Of a DNA stretch of 64,000 nucleotides, positions 34,291 to 45,367 are shown piece after piece. Location: contig NZ_LJRO01000153.1 of assembly GCF_001401155.1 (NCBI RefSeq), positions 265,949-329,948 of the forward strand. Direction: 5' to 3'. This DNA comes from Pseudomonas tremae. GTDB lineage: Bacteria > Pseudomonadota > Gammaproteobacteria > Pseudomonadales > Pseudomonadaceae. The number at the start of each line of letters is the position of its first letter. Position 1 is the first letter of the stretch. The notes under the pieces are model-generated. The model was not told the DNA's origin, ran no database searches, and saw only the letters and a program-made list of their open reading frames with translations. Made by a program: the position numbers and the translations under genes.

Positions 34291-35355
34291 TTACTGGTGA
34301 TACTGCGCCGACAACTCGTGTACCGCTTCGATGAACGCGCCAGCGTTGGCCGGGTCGACTTCCGGGGTGATGCCGTGGCCGAGGTTGAAGACGTGGCCCG
34401 TGCCGCTGCCGTAGCTGGCGAGGATGCGCGCGACTTCCTTGCGGATGGCTTCAGGGCGGGCGTAGAGCACCGTCGGGTCCATGTTGCCTTGCAGCGAAAC
34501 CTTGTTGCCGACACGCTGCCGTGCTTCGCCGATGTCGCAGGTCCAGTCCAGGCCAAGGGTATCTGCACCAATGTCGGCGATGCTTTCCAGCCACAGCCCA
34601 CCGCCTTTGGTGAAGACGATGACTGGCACCTTGCGCCCGTCATGTTCGCGAATCAGGCCGTTGACGATCTTGCGCATGTAGGCCAGCGAAAACTCTTGAT
34701 AAGCCGCTGATGACAGGCTGCCGCCCCAACTGTCGAAAATCTGCACGGCCTGGGCACCGGCCATGATCTGGCCGTTCAGGTACGAGGTCACCGACTGCGC
34801 CAGTTTGTCCAGCAGCAGGTGCATGGCCTGCGGGTTGTCGTAGAGCATGGCCTTGGATTTGCGGAAGTCCTTCGAAGAACCGCCTTCGACCATGTAGGTC
34901 GCCAGGGTCCAGGGGCTGCCAGCAAAACCGATCAGCGGCACACGACCGTTGAGTTCACGGCGAATAGTGCTGACGGCGTCCATCACATAACCCAGGTCCT
35001 TCTGCGCATCCGGGACCGGCAGGGCTTCGATATCGGCCAGAGTACTGACGGTTTTCTTGAAGCGCGGGCCTTCGCCGGTCTCGAAATACAGACCCAGGCC
35101 CATCGCGTCAGGAATGGTGAGGATGTCGGAGAACAGAATCGCCGCATCAAGCGGGTAGCGATCCAGCGGCTGCAACGTGACTTCACAGGCGAACTGCGGG
35201 TTCTTGCACAGGCTCATGAAGTCCCCGGCACTGGCACGACTGGCGCGGTATTCCGGCAGGTAACGCCCAGCCTGACGCATCATCCATGCCGGCGTGACGT
35301 CTACGGGTTGCTTGAGCAAAGCGCGAAGGAAACGGTCGTTCTTCAGGGCAGTCAT
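34291..35355 (-). CDS. hemE: Uroporphyrinogen decarboxylase
   Basis: A 354-residue enzyme that converts uroporphyrinogen III to coproporphyrinogen III in haem synthesis (cytoplasm). The signature [11 protein letters not shown] lies at residues about 27-37, and [16 protein letters not shown] at about 151-166. The length is normal. In other pseudomonads it sits directly next to gltD; here a large toxin-like gene is interposed. A strong terminator at 35403-35430 separates it from that gene, so it needs its own promoter in the short stretch 35356-35402, which I could not identify with confidence. Confidence 0.95.
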   Translation of the reverse strand: MTALKNDRFLRALLKQPVDVTPAWMMRQAGRYLPEYRASRASAGDFMSLCKNPQFACEVTLQPLDRYPLDAAILFSDILTIPDAMGLGLYFETGEGPRFKKTVSTLADIEALPVPDAQKDLGYVMDAVSTIRRELNGRVPLIGFAGSPWTLATYMVEGGSSKDFRKSKAMLYDNPQAMHLLLDKLAQSVTSYLNGQIMAGAQAVQIFDSWGGSLSSAAYQEFSLAYMRKIVNGLIREHDGRKVPVIVFTKGGGLWLESIADIGADTLGLDWTCDIGEARQRVGNKVSLQGNMDPTVLYARPEAIRKEVARILASYGSGTGHVFNLGHGITPEVDPANAGAFIEAVHELSAQYHQ

Positions 35356-35402
35356 GTCGGCATCCGCAATAAAAGTGCCGGCATTTTCTCAGAGCACGAC
35401 GC

Positions 35403-35430
35403 AAAAGGCACGGCGAGAGCCGTGCCTTTT
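35403..35430. terminator. Strong bidirectional-type terminator after the toxin-like gene
   Basis: GGCACGGC and GCCGTGCC form a perfect 8-base stem with a GAGA loop, flanked by AAAA and TTTT (35403-35430). It can act on either strand. It lies about 80 bases beyond the toxin-like gene's stop and just before hemE. Confidence 0.85.
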
Positions 35431-35512
35431 GTCTATTGGAGCGATTTGTCGCAATAATTGACCTTTAATGACGGCTTCGCCTGCTCCGGAAAAACACCGG
35501 CCAGCCGCTTCA

Positions 35513-38500
35513 TCAATGAGGGTCCAAAATGCTGTGGACTTTCAAAACCCCTTTTTTTGGTGGCTCGAACATCAAGCGCCAGGCGCCACGCCCTGTACTT
35601 TTGCCAACGCCGGGCAGGTCCAGCGAGTAAAGCCCTGCTTTCGATGGATGCAGGCTGCCCTTACCTTCCAGGCGGTACTTTTCAACGGCTTTTTTGACGA
35701 CCGGTATCAGATCGTCCTGGATGTTTTTCTGGGCTTTCTTGAAAGCGCTGCTCTCGAAGAATCCACTCATGTCCAGTTCGAACAGTTTTTTCCCCGTGCT
35801 TATGTCCGGCGAACTTGTGTCACTTCCCGAGCCACTGTCGGACTTCTTCGCTTTGGAGCCCTTCTTGCCACCGCGCAGTCCTACCGACACCTGCACCCAG
35901 CTACCCTTTTCGTCGAAGCGGATCGGCACCTGATAGTACGCATCTGGACGCCTGGCATCGATCACTCGCCAGGTAGCGACATCGGTGTCGTACCTGACCG
36001 CATAGGTCTTGCCCTGCTGCACCGCATAAAAACGACTGGCAGCACCTTCCTGAACCTTTTCGTGGACACCTTTGTAAATCCCGTCTTCACGCAGGTTCAG
36101 TCCACGAGGCGCTCTGGAGACGGCAATCTTCGGATCAAGTGCCGCGCGGCCAACTGCAATTGCTGTCGGCGATTTGACCCGGCGGCTTGTCGGAACAATC
36201 AAGCCATCAGCCAGCAACAACGCCGCCTGGACAAAATACAACGAGGCACCTTTCTCATCACCGCCAGCCTTCTGGACGCCTTGCCAGATGGCGTAAAAGC
36301 TTCGGATCGCGGCAATCGGCAACCTGACCCTGAACGGCGCGAAAGCAAGCACGATGTCGCCGAAGGTTTTAGCAATTTCCCAGGCACTCTCCCAGTTGGT
36401 CTCCCAGGTGCTTGTGGTTTGTTCGTCTACGGCAGAAATGACACGCTCGACCTCAAAATCATAAATGGCCTCGAGAAAACTCCCGTTACACGGCAGCAAC
36501 TCCATCGATAGAGCATCCCGACCAGCCGTCAACGCATGCCTGATATCGGCTCGGGATGCCAGATGCGCCCTGCTGACCAGATAGTCCAGCAAAGCAGGCT
36601 CGAGGAGTACCTGATTCAGAAACTCCTCAGCGCTGCTTATTTCCCGAAAACACAGGCCATCAGGCGCCTGCGGAGTAAAAACGACTACCGTCACCACGCT
36701 AGCACGCGACTCGACGCTGAATACCAGAATCCCGCCCAATGGAATGCCGTGGATGGACAACTGGCTGACCTGGATGCGATGCCCCTCCACTGCCTCCCGC
36801 TCGTCGTTATCGACCGGGTGATTCAGTGCCGCCATTACCCACTTGTAGCCTCTGTTGGCCAGTTCCTCGGGCAGACCGCCATCACCCAGAAAATCACCAG
36901 CCATTTTCGCTTCGATCGCATCCAGACGCATCTGGGCTTGCATGGCCCGCGCATAACACTCCCGGTGCCATTGACCAGAGGCAGAGGTCGAGAGGACGGT
37001 CCTCAGGAAATTCGAATAGTCTTCGCCGATGTTCAAATCACGAATCATTGCGAACAGATAGCCTGCATTCAAAAAGCTGAGCCGTTGCCCCTGACTGTCA
37101 AATGCATGGCTTGCGAGAAGGAAATTGAGGTTGGTGACAGCAAGGTTTTTCAGGGATAGATCAGTGAGGCTGCGTGACTCGGTCACGTATTGCGGCTCCA
37201 GCTCCGAAGGACCTGCAAAACCGAAATCGATATCCACCACAGTGTCCGGATCAATTTCGACACTGTAGGTGTGGACACTGATTTCGTCAGGGTCCACCGC
37301 TACACCGTGATCGAGCATGATTCGCTCTTTCAGTTTTTCACGCGCATATTTTCGTAGCTGCTCTGGCTGACCGTGCAGGGAAGGGTCGAGCAGATCAGGC
37401 GTCTGTGCTTCGAGCAACGCCATGCTGTAATCATGTACCGCCGTCTTCCAGTTGCGCTTATCGGCGTCGGTTGCGTTCGCAAACCATTCGGGCAAAAAAC
37501 CGGTATCGATTTCAGTTGGTTTCTCGGGGTCGAACCAGCCTTGGTTTTCATTAATCGCCTGCCGGGTCAAAAGGCTGCGGAAACCTTTTGTATCCTGCTC
37601 GAACTGCAGCCCCAACAGCGCGCGTTCGTCATCCTTCAATTGCGAACTGATTGCCAGATAGAAACTGTCGGTGCCCTCTTTGAATTCGGTGATCTCGCGA
37701 TTACTCGCATCCTGTGCGCGATAATTACCGTAGCCGTCATGCAGCAATACAATCTGGGTTTCATCCGTCCTGGCAGCTACATATGCCTCCTTGTCGACTT
37801 CGACGATAACGAGTTCACGCCGCAATTCGCTCGCCAACAGCTCACTTGCAACCTTGTAGGCCAGTTCATGTGTATACGAATTGAAAAACCGTGTTCGTGA
37901 CAGGCCATCAATCGCCAGACTGCTACTCCATTCTTTCGAGGAAATAGTCATCGCCTCAACGAAAGCATCCGGCAAAATGCCGTTTTCCAGGAAGTCAGTC
38001 TCCTGCTCCTCTGACAGTTTCATATGATCCTGCAGGTCTTCAAGACGTCCGAGCGGCACGTCGGGGGTCAGTGCGTTGAGTATGCTCAGGACTGGAGAGC
38101 GCTCAGCCTGCCCGCGCTTCCAAAGCGGCAAAAATGGATTGGGCGGCCTGATCAGCGATTGGCTCTTGAAGGCGAAGTCAGCAGCCAGAAAGGCGTCGAA
38201 AAACAAAGGCCGCTGCGCTCGCGCCAGCCCGGCAACCTGCTCACGCAGGGTCACGATTCGGCCGGGCACACTGTTGCTTCCAGGGAAGTTGCCACCCGCG
38301 CCCAAGGTACAACTGGGTGGCAGCTGGCTGAACACCAGATGCAACAGCGGCTCTTCATCGGCGATGGAAACACCATCAGGCGCGATATACGTATCGTCAG
38401 CGCTTTGCGTCAATACGACGGTCTGTCGAGCAACGCTTTTATCGTTGCCTTTCAAATACAGCGCCAGCACTTCGTCGTTTTCGCTCTGAACCCGAAGCAT

Positions 38501-38737
38501 CAGGTCAGCAGGCCATTCCGGCATTTGAACCAGCAAGGCAAACAGCGCGCCGTCATCGCCGTCAGGGAAGTAATTCTTTTCCGGGAAGTGCTCAATGAAC
38601 TGATCAACGAATCGGTCCGCACGCTCGCGAGCACGATGCTCGCGAATGGCAAGGGTGCTGGGCGTGAACCGATGTGATCCAGCGTCCAGTTGATCATAGG
38701 ACCGGGCCAGCTTGCCCGCAGGTGCTGCTCTCGACAT
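35513..38737 (-). CDS. Dermonecrotic toxin-like large protein (putative polymorphic toxin)
   Basis: A 1,074-residue protein without a signal peptide. Residues about 15-130 (RARERADRFVDQFIEHFP, then PEWPADLMLRVQ) and about 600-740 (GGILVFSV, VVFTPQAPDGLCFREI, HLASRADIRHAL) resemble the DUF6543/dermonecrotic-toxin-domain proteins of Pseudomonas. A short hydrophobic stretch lies near 810-850. A lysine/serine-rich linker covers about 952-980, followed by a final domain of about 90 residues ending YSLDLPG, GAWRLMFEPP, VLKVHSIL, which might be a RelE/ParE-like fold. The start at 38737 has AAGGAA upstream; an in-frame start at 38830 is unlikely. Base composition appears less GC-rich than the neighbours. 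No immunity gene is recognisable next to it. Confidence 0.65.
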   Translation of the reverse strand: MSRAAPAGKLARSYDQLDAGSHRFTPSTLAIREHRARERADRFVDQFIEHFPEKNYFPDGDDGALFALLVQMPEWPADLMLRVQSENDEVLALYLKGNDKSVARQTVVLTQSADDTYIAPDGVSIADEEPLLHLVFSQLPPSCTLGAGGNFPGSNSVPGRIVTLREQVAGLARAQRPLFFDAFLAADFAFKSQSLIRPPNPFLPLWKRGQAERSPVLSILNALTPDVPLGRLEDLQDHMKLSEEQETDFLENGILPDAFVEAMTISSKEWSSSLAIDGLSRTRFFNSYTHELAYKVASELLASELRRELVIVEVDKEAYVAARTDETQIVLLHDGYGNYRAQDASNREITEFKEGTDSFYLAISSQLKDDERALLGLQFEQDTKGFRSLLTRQAINENQGWFDPEKPTEIDTGFLPEWFANATDADKRNWKTAVHDYSMALLEAQTPDLLDPSLHGQPEQLRKYAREKLKERIMLDHGVAVDPDEISVHTYSVEIDPDTVVDIDFGFAGPSELEPQYVTESRSLTDLSLKNLAVTNLNFLLASHAFDSQGQRLSFLNAGYLFAMIRDLNIGEDYSNFLRTVLSTSASGQWHRECYARAMQAQMRLDAIEAKMAGDFLGDGGLPEELANRGYKWVMAALNHPVDNDEREAVEGHRIQVSQLSIHGIPLGGILVFSVESRASVVTVVVFTPQAPDGLCFREISSAEEFLNQVLLEPALLDYLVSRAHLASRADIRHALTAGRDALSMELLPCNGSFLEAIYDFEVERVISAVDEQTTSTWETNWESAWEIAKTFGDIVLAFAPFRVRLPIAAIRSFYAIWQGVQKAGGDEKGASLYFVQAALLLADGLIVPTSRRVKSPTAIAVGRAALDPKIAVSRAPRGLNLREDGIYKGVHEKVQEGAASRFYAVQQGKTYAVRYDTDVATWRVIDARRPDAYYQVPIRFDEKGSWVQVSVGLRGGKKGSKAKKSDSGSGSDTSSPDISTGKKLFELDMSGFFESSAFKKAQKNIQDDLIPVVKKAVEKYRLEGKGSLHPSKAGLYSLDLPGVGKSTGRGAWRLMFEPPKKGVLKVHSILDPH

Positions 38738-39021
38738 GGCTATTTCCTTATAGCGACATGGATGGCGGGAGCGTCGGTATGTCGATGAGCCCCCGATGAG
38801 GGCGCGAGAGTAAGCGCTTTCCAGAAGCATCAGCAGAGGGCAGAAACCAGCGGTAACGCATCGGCTGTCGTACCTGCTTCAGCAGGTCATGACCGGAATC
38901 AAGGGAAGGGGATGAAACCTCGAGAAGCCGCCCCTGGCAGGGCGGCAAAACTCAACGAGCGGCATGTTTGAGGACTGAGTCAGAGTTATTTCAAGAAGTC
39001 ACAACTCAGCCTTATCGTCAC
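38738..39021. other. Intergenic region between gltD and the toxin-like gene
   Basis: These 284 bases hold no gene. A 7-base perfect hairpin (GCCGCCC/GGGCGGC at 38927-38946) lies about 75 bases after the gltD stop and may end gltBD transcription, although its U-tract on the reverse strand is weak. The toxin promoter should lie between this hairpin and 38737 but no good consensus was found. Confidence 0.5.
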
Positions 39022-40549
<1,528 letters not shown>

Positions 40550-40561
40550 TAGCAGCTGCTT

Positions 40562-43500
40562 TTATTGCGGATTCGCACGGGTACTGGAGAGCAGCGATTT
40601 CAGGTTGGCCGCCTTGGGCTTGACCAGCCAGAAGCGACGCAGGTAGTCGTCCAGGTTTTCTGCCAGATTGCGACCCCACTCACTGTCGGTCTCCGCCACA
40701 TACTCGTTCAGAACGCTCTGCAGGTGAGTGCGATAGGCTTCCATCGACTCGCCGCTGATGCGCTGGATCTCGACCAGCTCGTGGTTGACGAGGTCAACGA
40801 AGGTGTTGTCCTGGTCGAGCACATAAGCGAAACCGCCGGTCATGCCGGAACCGAAGTTGTAACCGGTCTTGCCCAATACGCAGACGAAACCGCCGGTCAT
40901 GTATTCGCAGCAGTGGTCACCGGTGCCTTCCACAACCGTGTGCGCACCCGAGTTACGCACTGCGAAACGCTCGCCTGCCGTGCCCGCAGCAAACAGCTTG
41001 CCGCCGGTTGCGCCGTACAGGCAGGTGTTACCGATAATCGCGCTCTCGTTGGTCTTGAACGGGCTGCCCTTGGGCGGCACGATCACCAGTTTGCCAGCGG
41101 TCATGCCTTTACCGACATAGTCGTTGGCATCGCCTTCCAGATACATGTTCAGGCCACCGGCGTTCCACACCCCGAAGCTCTGACCGGCAGTGCCTTTGAA
41201 GCGGAACGTGATCGGCGCCCTGCTCATGCCCTGATTGCCGTGCAGCCGGGCGATTTCGCCAGAAATCCGCGCGCCGATGGAACGGTCGCAGTTGCAGATG
41301 TCCAGTTCGTACTCGCCGCCACTGAGCGCTTCGATGGCCGGTTTGGCCAGCTCTACCATTTTCTCTGCCAGCAGCCCTTTGTCGAATGGCGGGTTGCGAT
41401 CAACCAGGCTGAATTGTGGCTTGTCAGCCGGTATGTGATCGCTGCCCAGCAAAGGCGTGAGGTCCAGATGCTGCTGCTTCTCGGTTTCGCCCGGCAGAAT
41501 GTCCAGCAGGTCGGTACGACCGATCAGCTCTTCCAGCGAGCGAACGCCCAGCTTGGCCAGCCACTCGCGGGTTTCTTCAGCCACATAAGTGAAGAAGTTG
41601 ATCACCATGTCGACGGTGCCGATGTAGTGGTCCTTGCGCAGCTTTTCGTTCTGCGTCGCAACGCCGGTGGCGCAGTTGTTCAGGTGACAGATACGCAGGT
41701 ATTTGCAGCCCAGTGCAATCATTGGCGCGGTGCCGAAGCCGAAGCTTTCAGCGCCGAGAATCGCCGCCTTGATCACGTCGAGGCCGGTTTTCAGGCCACC
41801 GTCGGTCTGCACCCGGACCTTGCCGCGCAGATCGTTGCCGCGCAGGGTCTGGTGGGTTTCCGCCAGGCCCAGTTCCCACGGCGCGCCAGCGTATTTGATC
41901 GAGGTCAGCGGCGATGCACCGGTGCCGCCGTCGTAGCCGGAAATGGTGATCAGGTCGGCATAGGCCTTGGCCACGCCTGCGGCAATGGTGCCGACGCCGG
42001 CTTCTGCCACCAGCTTGACCGAGACCAGCGCTGCCGGGTTGACCTGTTTCAGGTCGAAAATCAGCTGCGACAAGTCTTCGATGGAGTAGATATCGTGGTG
42101 CGGCGGCGGCGAAATCAGCGTCACGCCCGGTACGGCATAGCGCAACTTGGCGATCAGGCCATTGACCTTGCCGCCCGGCAGTTGCCCGCCCTCGCCCGGC
42201 TTGGCGCCTTGCGCGACCTTGATTTGCAATACGTCGGCATTGACCAGGTATTCAGGCGTGACACCAAAGCGGCCAGTGGCGATCTGCTTGATCTTGGAGC
42301 TGCGGATCGTGCCGTAGCGCGCAGGGTCTTCGCCGCCCTCACCGGAGTTGGAGCGTGCGCCCAGCCGGTTCATCGCCTCGGCCAATGCTTCGTGAGCTTC
42401 AGGCGACAAGGCCCCCAGCGAAATACCGGCCGAGTCGAAGCGCTTGAGGATTTCGCTCAGTGGCTCGATTTCGTCGATGTTCAGCGGCTGGTCGAGGGTC
42501 CTGACCTGCAGCAAGTCACGGATCATCGACACCGGACGCTGATCCACCAGCGCGGTGTATTCCTTGAACTTGCTGTAGTCGCCCTGCTGCACAGCGGCCT
42601 GCAGGGTACTCACCACGTCCGGGTTATAGGCGTGGTATTCGCCACCGTAGACGAACTTCAACAGACCGCCCTGCTGGATCGGCTTGCGCGGGCTCCAGGC
42701 TTCGGCCGCCAGCGCTTTCTGTTCGGCTTCGAGGTCGACGAAGCGCGCGCCTTTCAGACGGCTCGGCACACCACGGAAGCTGGTGTTGCAGACTTCCTCG
42801 GACAGGCCGATGGCTTCGAACAACTGCGCGCCACGATAGGACGCAACAGTCGAGATACCCATCTTCGACAGAATCTTGAGCAGGCCCTTGGTGATGCCTT
42901 TGCGGTAGTTCTTGAAGACTTCATACAGATCGCCCAGCACTTCGCCGGTACGGATCAGGTCGCCCAGCACTTCGTAGGCCAGGAACGGGTAGACCGCCGA
43001 AGCACCGAAACCGATCAGCACAGCGAAGTGATGCGGGTCACGCGCCGTGGCGGTTTCGACCAGAATGTTGCTGTCACAACGCAGGCCCTGTTCAGTCAGG
43101 CGATGGTGAACAGCGCCGACTGCCAGCGAAGCGTGAACCGGCAGTTTGCCCGGCGCAATGTGGCGGTCGCTCAGCACAATCAGGGTGTGCCCGGAACGCA
43201 CCGCTTCTTCGGCCTGATCGGCTACGTTGCGCACAGCGGCTTCAAGGCCCAGGCTTTCGTCGTAGTTCAGGTCGATGATGTGGCGCTCGAAACCCGGACG
43301 CTCGAGGTTCATCAGCGAACGCCATTTGGCCGGCGAAATGACCGGCGAGCTGAGGATCACGCGCGAAGCATGCTCTGGCGACTCCTGGAATATGTTGCGC
43401 TCGGCACCGAGGCAGATCTCCAGCGACATGACGATGGCTTCACGCAGCGGGTCGATCGGCGGGTTGGTGACCTGCGCGAACTGCTGGCGGAAGTAGTCGT

Positions 43501-45007
43501 AAGGCGAGCGCACACGGCGCGACAATACTGCCATCGGCGTGTCATCGCCCATCGAGCCCACGGCTTCCTGGCCCTGCTCACCCAATGGGCGCAGCACCTG
43601 ATCACGCTCTTCGAACGTGACCTGATACATCTTCATGTACTGCTTGAGCTGCTCGCTGTCGTAGAAAGCCGAACCGTGGTCGTTGTCTTCCATGGTGGCC
43701 TGAATGCGCAGCGCATTCTTGCGCAGCCATTGCTTGTACGGATGACGCGACTTGAGGCGGTTGTCGATGGCATCGGTGTCGAGGATCTGCCCGGTTTCGG
43801 TGTCCACGGCGAAGATCTGCCCCGGACCGACACGGCCCTTGGCGATGACGTCTTCGGGCTTGTAGTCCCACACTCCGATTTCCGACGCGAGGGTGATGTA
43901 GCCATTCTTGGTCGTGACCCAGCGCGCCGGGCGCAGGCCATTGCGGTCGAGCAGGCATACCGCATGACGACCTTCGGTCATCACAATGCCGGCCGGGCCG
44001 TCCCACGGCTCCATGTGCATGGAGTTGTATTCATAGAAGGCGCGTAGATCCGGGTCCATGGTCTCGACGTTCTGCCACGCAGGCGGAATGATCATGCGCA
44101 CGCCACGGAACAGGTCGATACCACCGGTAACCATCAGCTCGAGCATGTTGTCCATGCTCGACGAGTCGGAGCCCACGCGATTGACCAGCGGGCCGAGTTC
44201 GTCCAGCTCCATCAGGTCATTGGTGAACTTGGTGCGACGCGCCTGTGCCCAGTTGCGGTTGCCGGTGATGGTGTTGATCTCGCCATTGTGGGCCAGAAAG
44301 CGGAAAGGCTGGGCGAGCGGCCATTTCGGCAGGGTGTTGGTCGAAAAGCGCTGGTGAAACACGCAGATCGCGGTTTGCAGACGCTCGTCGCTAAGGTCCG
44401 GGAAGAAGGCCGTGAGATCGGCCGGCATCATCAGGCCTTTATAAATGATGGTCTTGTGCGAAAAGCTGCAGATGTAGTGGTCGGTGTCTGCGGCGTTGGA
44501 CACCGATGAACGACGACGCGCGCTGAACAGCTTGATTGCGAATTCCTGATCGCTCAGGCCTTCACCACCGATATAGACCTGCTCGATTTTCGGCAGACGT
44601 TCCAGCGCCAGCTGACCCAGCACGCTGGTATCAATCGGTACCTGACGCCAGCCCACCAGCTCCAGGCCTTCGGCCAGGATCTCGCGGTTCATGTTTTCGC
44701 GCGCGGCCTCGGCTTTGGTGTCGTCCTGATTGAGGAACACCATGCCCACAGCGTATTGGCGGGGCAGATCGGCGCCAAAGTGTTCTTTGGCCATTGCGCG
44801 CAGGAAGCCATCGGGCTTCTGAATCAACAGACCGCAACCGTCGCCGGTCTTGCCGTCGGCATTGATACCGCCACGGTGGGTCATGCAGGTCAGGGCCTGA
44901 ACGGCCGTCTGCAACAGGTGATGACTGGGCTCGCCCTGCATATGAGCGATCAGGCCGAAGCCGCAGTTATCCTTGAATTCATCTGGTTGGTACAGACCTG
45001 CTTTCAT
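40562..45007 (-). CDS. gltB: Glutamate synthase (NADPH) large subunit
   Basis: A 1,481-residue enzyme that makes two glutamates from glutamine and 2-oxoglutarate. Domains in order are: the type II glutamine amidotransferase (nucleophile C15 in [12 protein letters not shown] after a short propeptide, to about 430), the central domain (about 450-760), the FMN-binding synthase (about 830-1190) and the GXGXG beta-helix (about 1230-1430). The 3Fe-4S cysteines are spaced C-x5-C-x4-C in [13 protein letters not shown]. The ATG at 45007 gives the usual N-terminus; a GTG two codons earlier is possible. Confidence 0.97.
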   Translation of the reverse strand: MKAGLYQPDEFKDNCGFGLIAHMQGEPSHHLLQTAVQALTCMTHRGGINADGKTGDGCGLLIQKPDGFLRAMAKEHFGADLPRQYAVGMVFLNQDDTKAEAARENMNREILAEGLELVGWRQVPIDTSVLGQLALERLPKIEQVYIGGEGLSDQEFAIKLFSARRRSSVSNAADTDHYICSFSHKTIIYKGLMMPADLTAFFPDLSDERLQTAICVFHQRFSTNTLPKWPLAQPFRFLAHNGEINTITGNRNWAQARRTKFTNDLMELDELGPLVNRVGSDSSSMDNMLELMVTGGIDLFRGVRMIIPPAWQNVETMDPDLRAFYEYNSMHMEPWDGPAGIVMTEGRHAVCLLDRNGLRPARWVTTKNGYITLASEIGVWDYKPEDVIAKGRVGPGQIFAVDTETGQILDTDAIDNRLKSRHPYKQWLRKNALRIQATMEDNDHGSAFYDSEQLKQYMKMYQVTFEERDQVLRPLGEQGQEAVGSMGDDTPMAVLSRRVRSPYDYFRQQFAQVTNPPIDPLREAIVMSLEICLGAERNIFQESPEHASRVILSSPVISPAKWRSLMNLERPGFERHIIDLNYDESLGLEAAVRNVADQAEEAVRSGHTLIVLSDRHIAPGKLPVHASLAVGAVHHRLTEQGLRCDSNILVETATARDPHHFAVLIGFGASAVYPFLAYEVLGDLIRTGEVLGDLYEVFKNYRKGITKGLLKILSKMGISTVASYRGAQLFEAIGLSEEVCNTSFRGVPSRLKGARFVDLEAEQKALAAEAWSPRKPIQQGGLLKFVYGGEYHAYNPDVVSTLQAAVQQGDYSKFKEYTALVDQRPVSMIRDLLQVRTLDQPLNIDEIEPLSEILKRFDSAGISLGALSPEAHEALAEAMNRLGARSNSGEGGEDPARYGTIRSSKIKQIATGRFGVTPEYLVNADVLQIKVAQGAKPGEGGQLPGGKVNGLIAKLRYAVPGVTLISPPPHHDIYSIEDLSQLIFDLKQVNPAALVSVKLVAEAGVGTIAAGVAKAYADLITISGYDGGTGASPLTSIKYAGAPWELGLAETHQTLRGNDLRGKVRVQTDGGLKTGLDVIKAAILGAESFGFGTAPMIALGCKYLRICHLNNCATGVATQNEKLRKDHYIGTVDMVINFFTYVAEETREWLAKLGVRSLEELIGRTDLLDILPGETEKQQHLDLTPLLGSDHIPADKPQFSLVDRNPPFDKGLLAEKMVELAKPAIEALSGGEYELDICNCDRSIGARISGEIARLHGNQGMSRAPITFRFKGTAGQSFGVWNAGGLNMYLEGDANDYVGKGMTAGKLVIVPPKGSPFKTNESAIIGNTCLYGATGGKLFAAGTAGERFAVRNSGAHTVVEGTGDHCCEYMTGGFVCVLGKTGYNFGSGMTGGFAYVLDQDNTFVDLVNHELVEIQRISGESMEAYRTHLQSVLNEYVAETDSEWGRNLAENLDDYLRRFWLVKPKAANLKSLLSSTRANPQ

Positions 45008-45116
45008 AGACACTTTCTCACCAGGCTGCCTCTTTACGAGGCAAATTTCCTTTTAATTCAACCAATTACCTGACACGCCGAACGTACGCCGGCTTCGGAC
45101 AGGCAAAACGGAGGTC

Positions 45117-45145
45117 ATTGTACACAGCGACACAAGGGCTAACAA
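45117..45145 (-). promoter_or_regulatory. Putative gltB promoter P1
   Basis: On the reverse strand TTGTTA (45145-45140) and TACAAT (45122-45117) are exactly 17 bases apart. A start near 45110 would give a leader of about 100 bases before the gltB ATG. Confidence 0.6.
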
Positions 45146-45188
45146 ATTTAGCGACGACTGGCTGATAATCAATGTCGCAATTATGAAA

Positions 45189-45217
45189 GTTTTAAAACGG
45201 GTCGCTGTGCTAGTCAA
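45189..45217 (-). promoter_or_regulatory. Putative gltB promoter P2
   Basis: On the reverse strand TTGACT (45217-45212) and TAAAAC (45194-45189) are also 17 bases apart. It lies 72 bases upstream of P1 and would give a longer leader. Confidence 0.4.
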
Positions 45218-45367
45218 AGCATTTGTTCATGAATCTGACTGACGCGACGGGAGACTGTAGAGCGCTTGTAACGCAGACACCGCAAGCAGCACGCCAATAA
45301 AGTGGCGCACTGGAGCGGGTTAAGTCAGGTTTGCTTGGTGAGCGGCCCGGATAGAGCCGCTGCGACT

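Larger units (their letters stand above)
45014..45367. other. Intergenic region upstream of gltB
   Basis: These 354 bases between the gltB start and the end of the DamX-like gene contain two sigma-70-like promoters for gltB (listed separately) and a weak GC hairpin (AGCGGC/GCCGCT, 45341-45361) that might end the upstream transcript. No coding sequence is supported. Confidence 0.6.

Noticed and set aside
35468..36511. A 347-codon forward frame opposite the end of the toxin-like gene, considered as an immunity gene.
   Set aside because: It is entirely antisense to the toxin coding region, low in conserved-looking features, and has no ribosome binding site.
40565..44047. A 1,160-codon open frame on the forward strand opposite gltB.
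   Set aside because: It is the antisense shadow of a strongly GC-rich coding gene; the translation is rich in Arg/Gln/His/Val with no domain, while gltB on the other strand is fully conserved.
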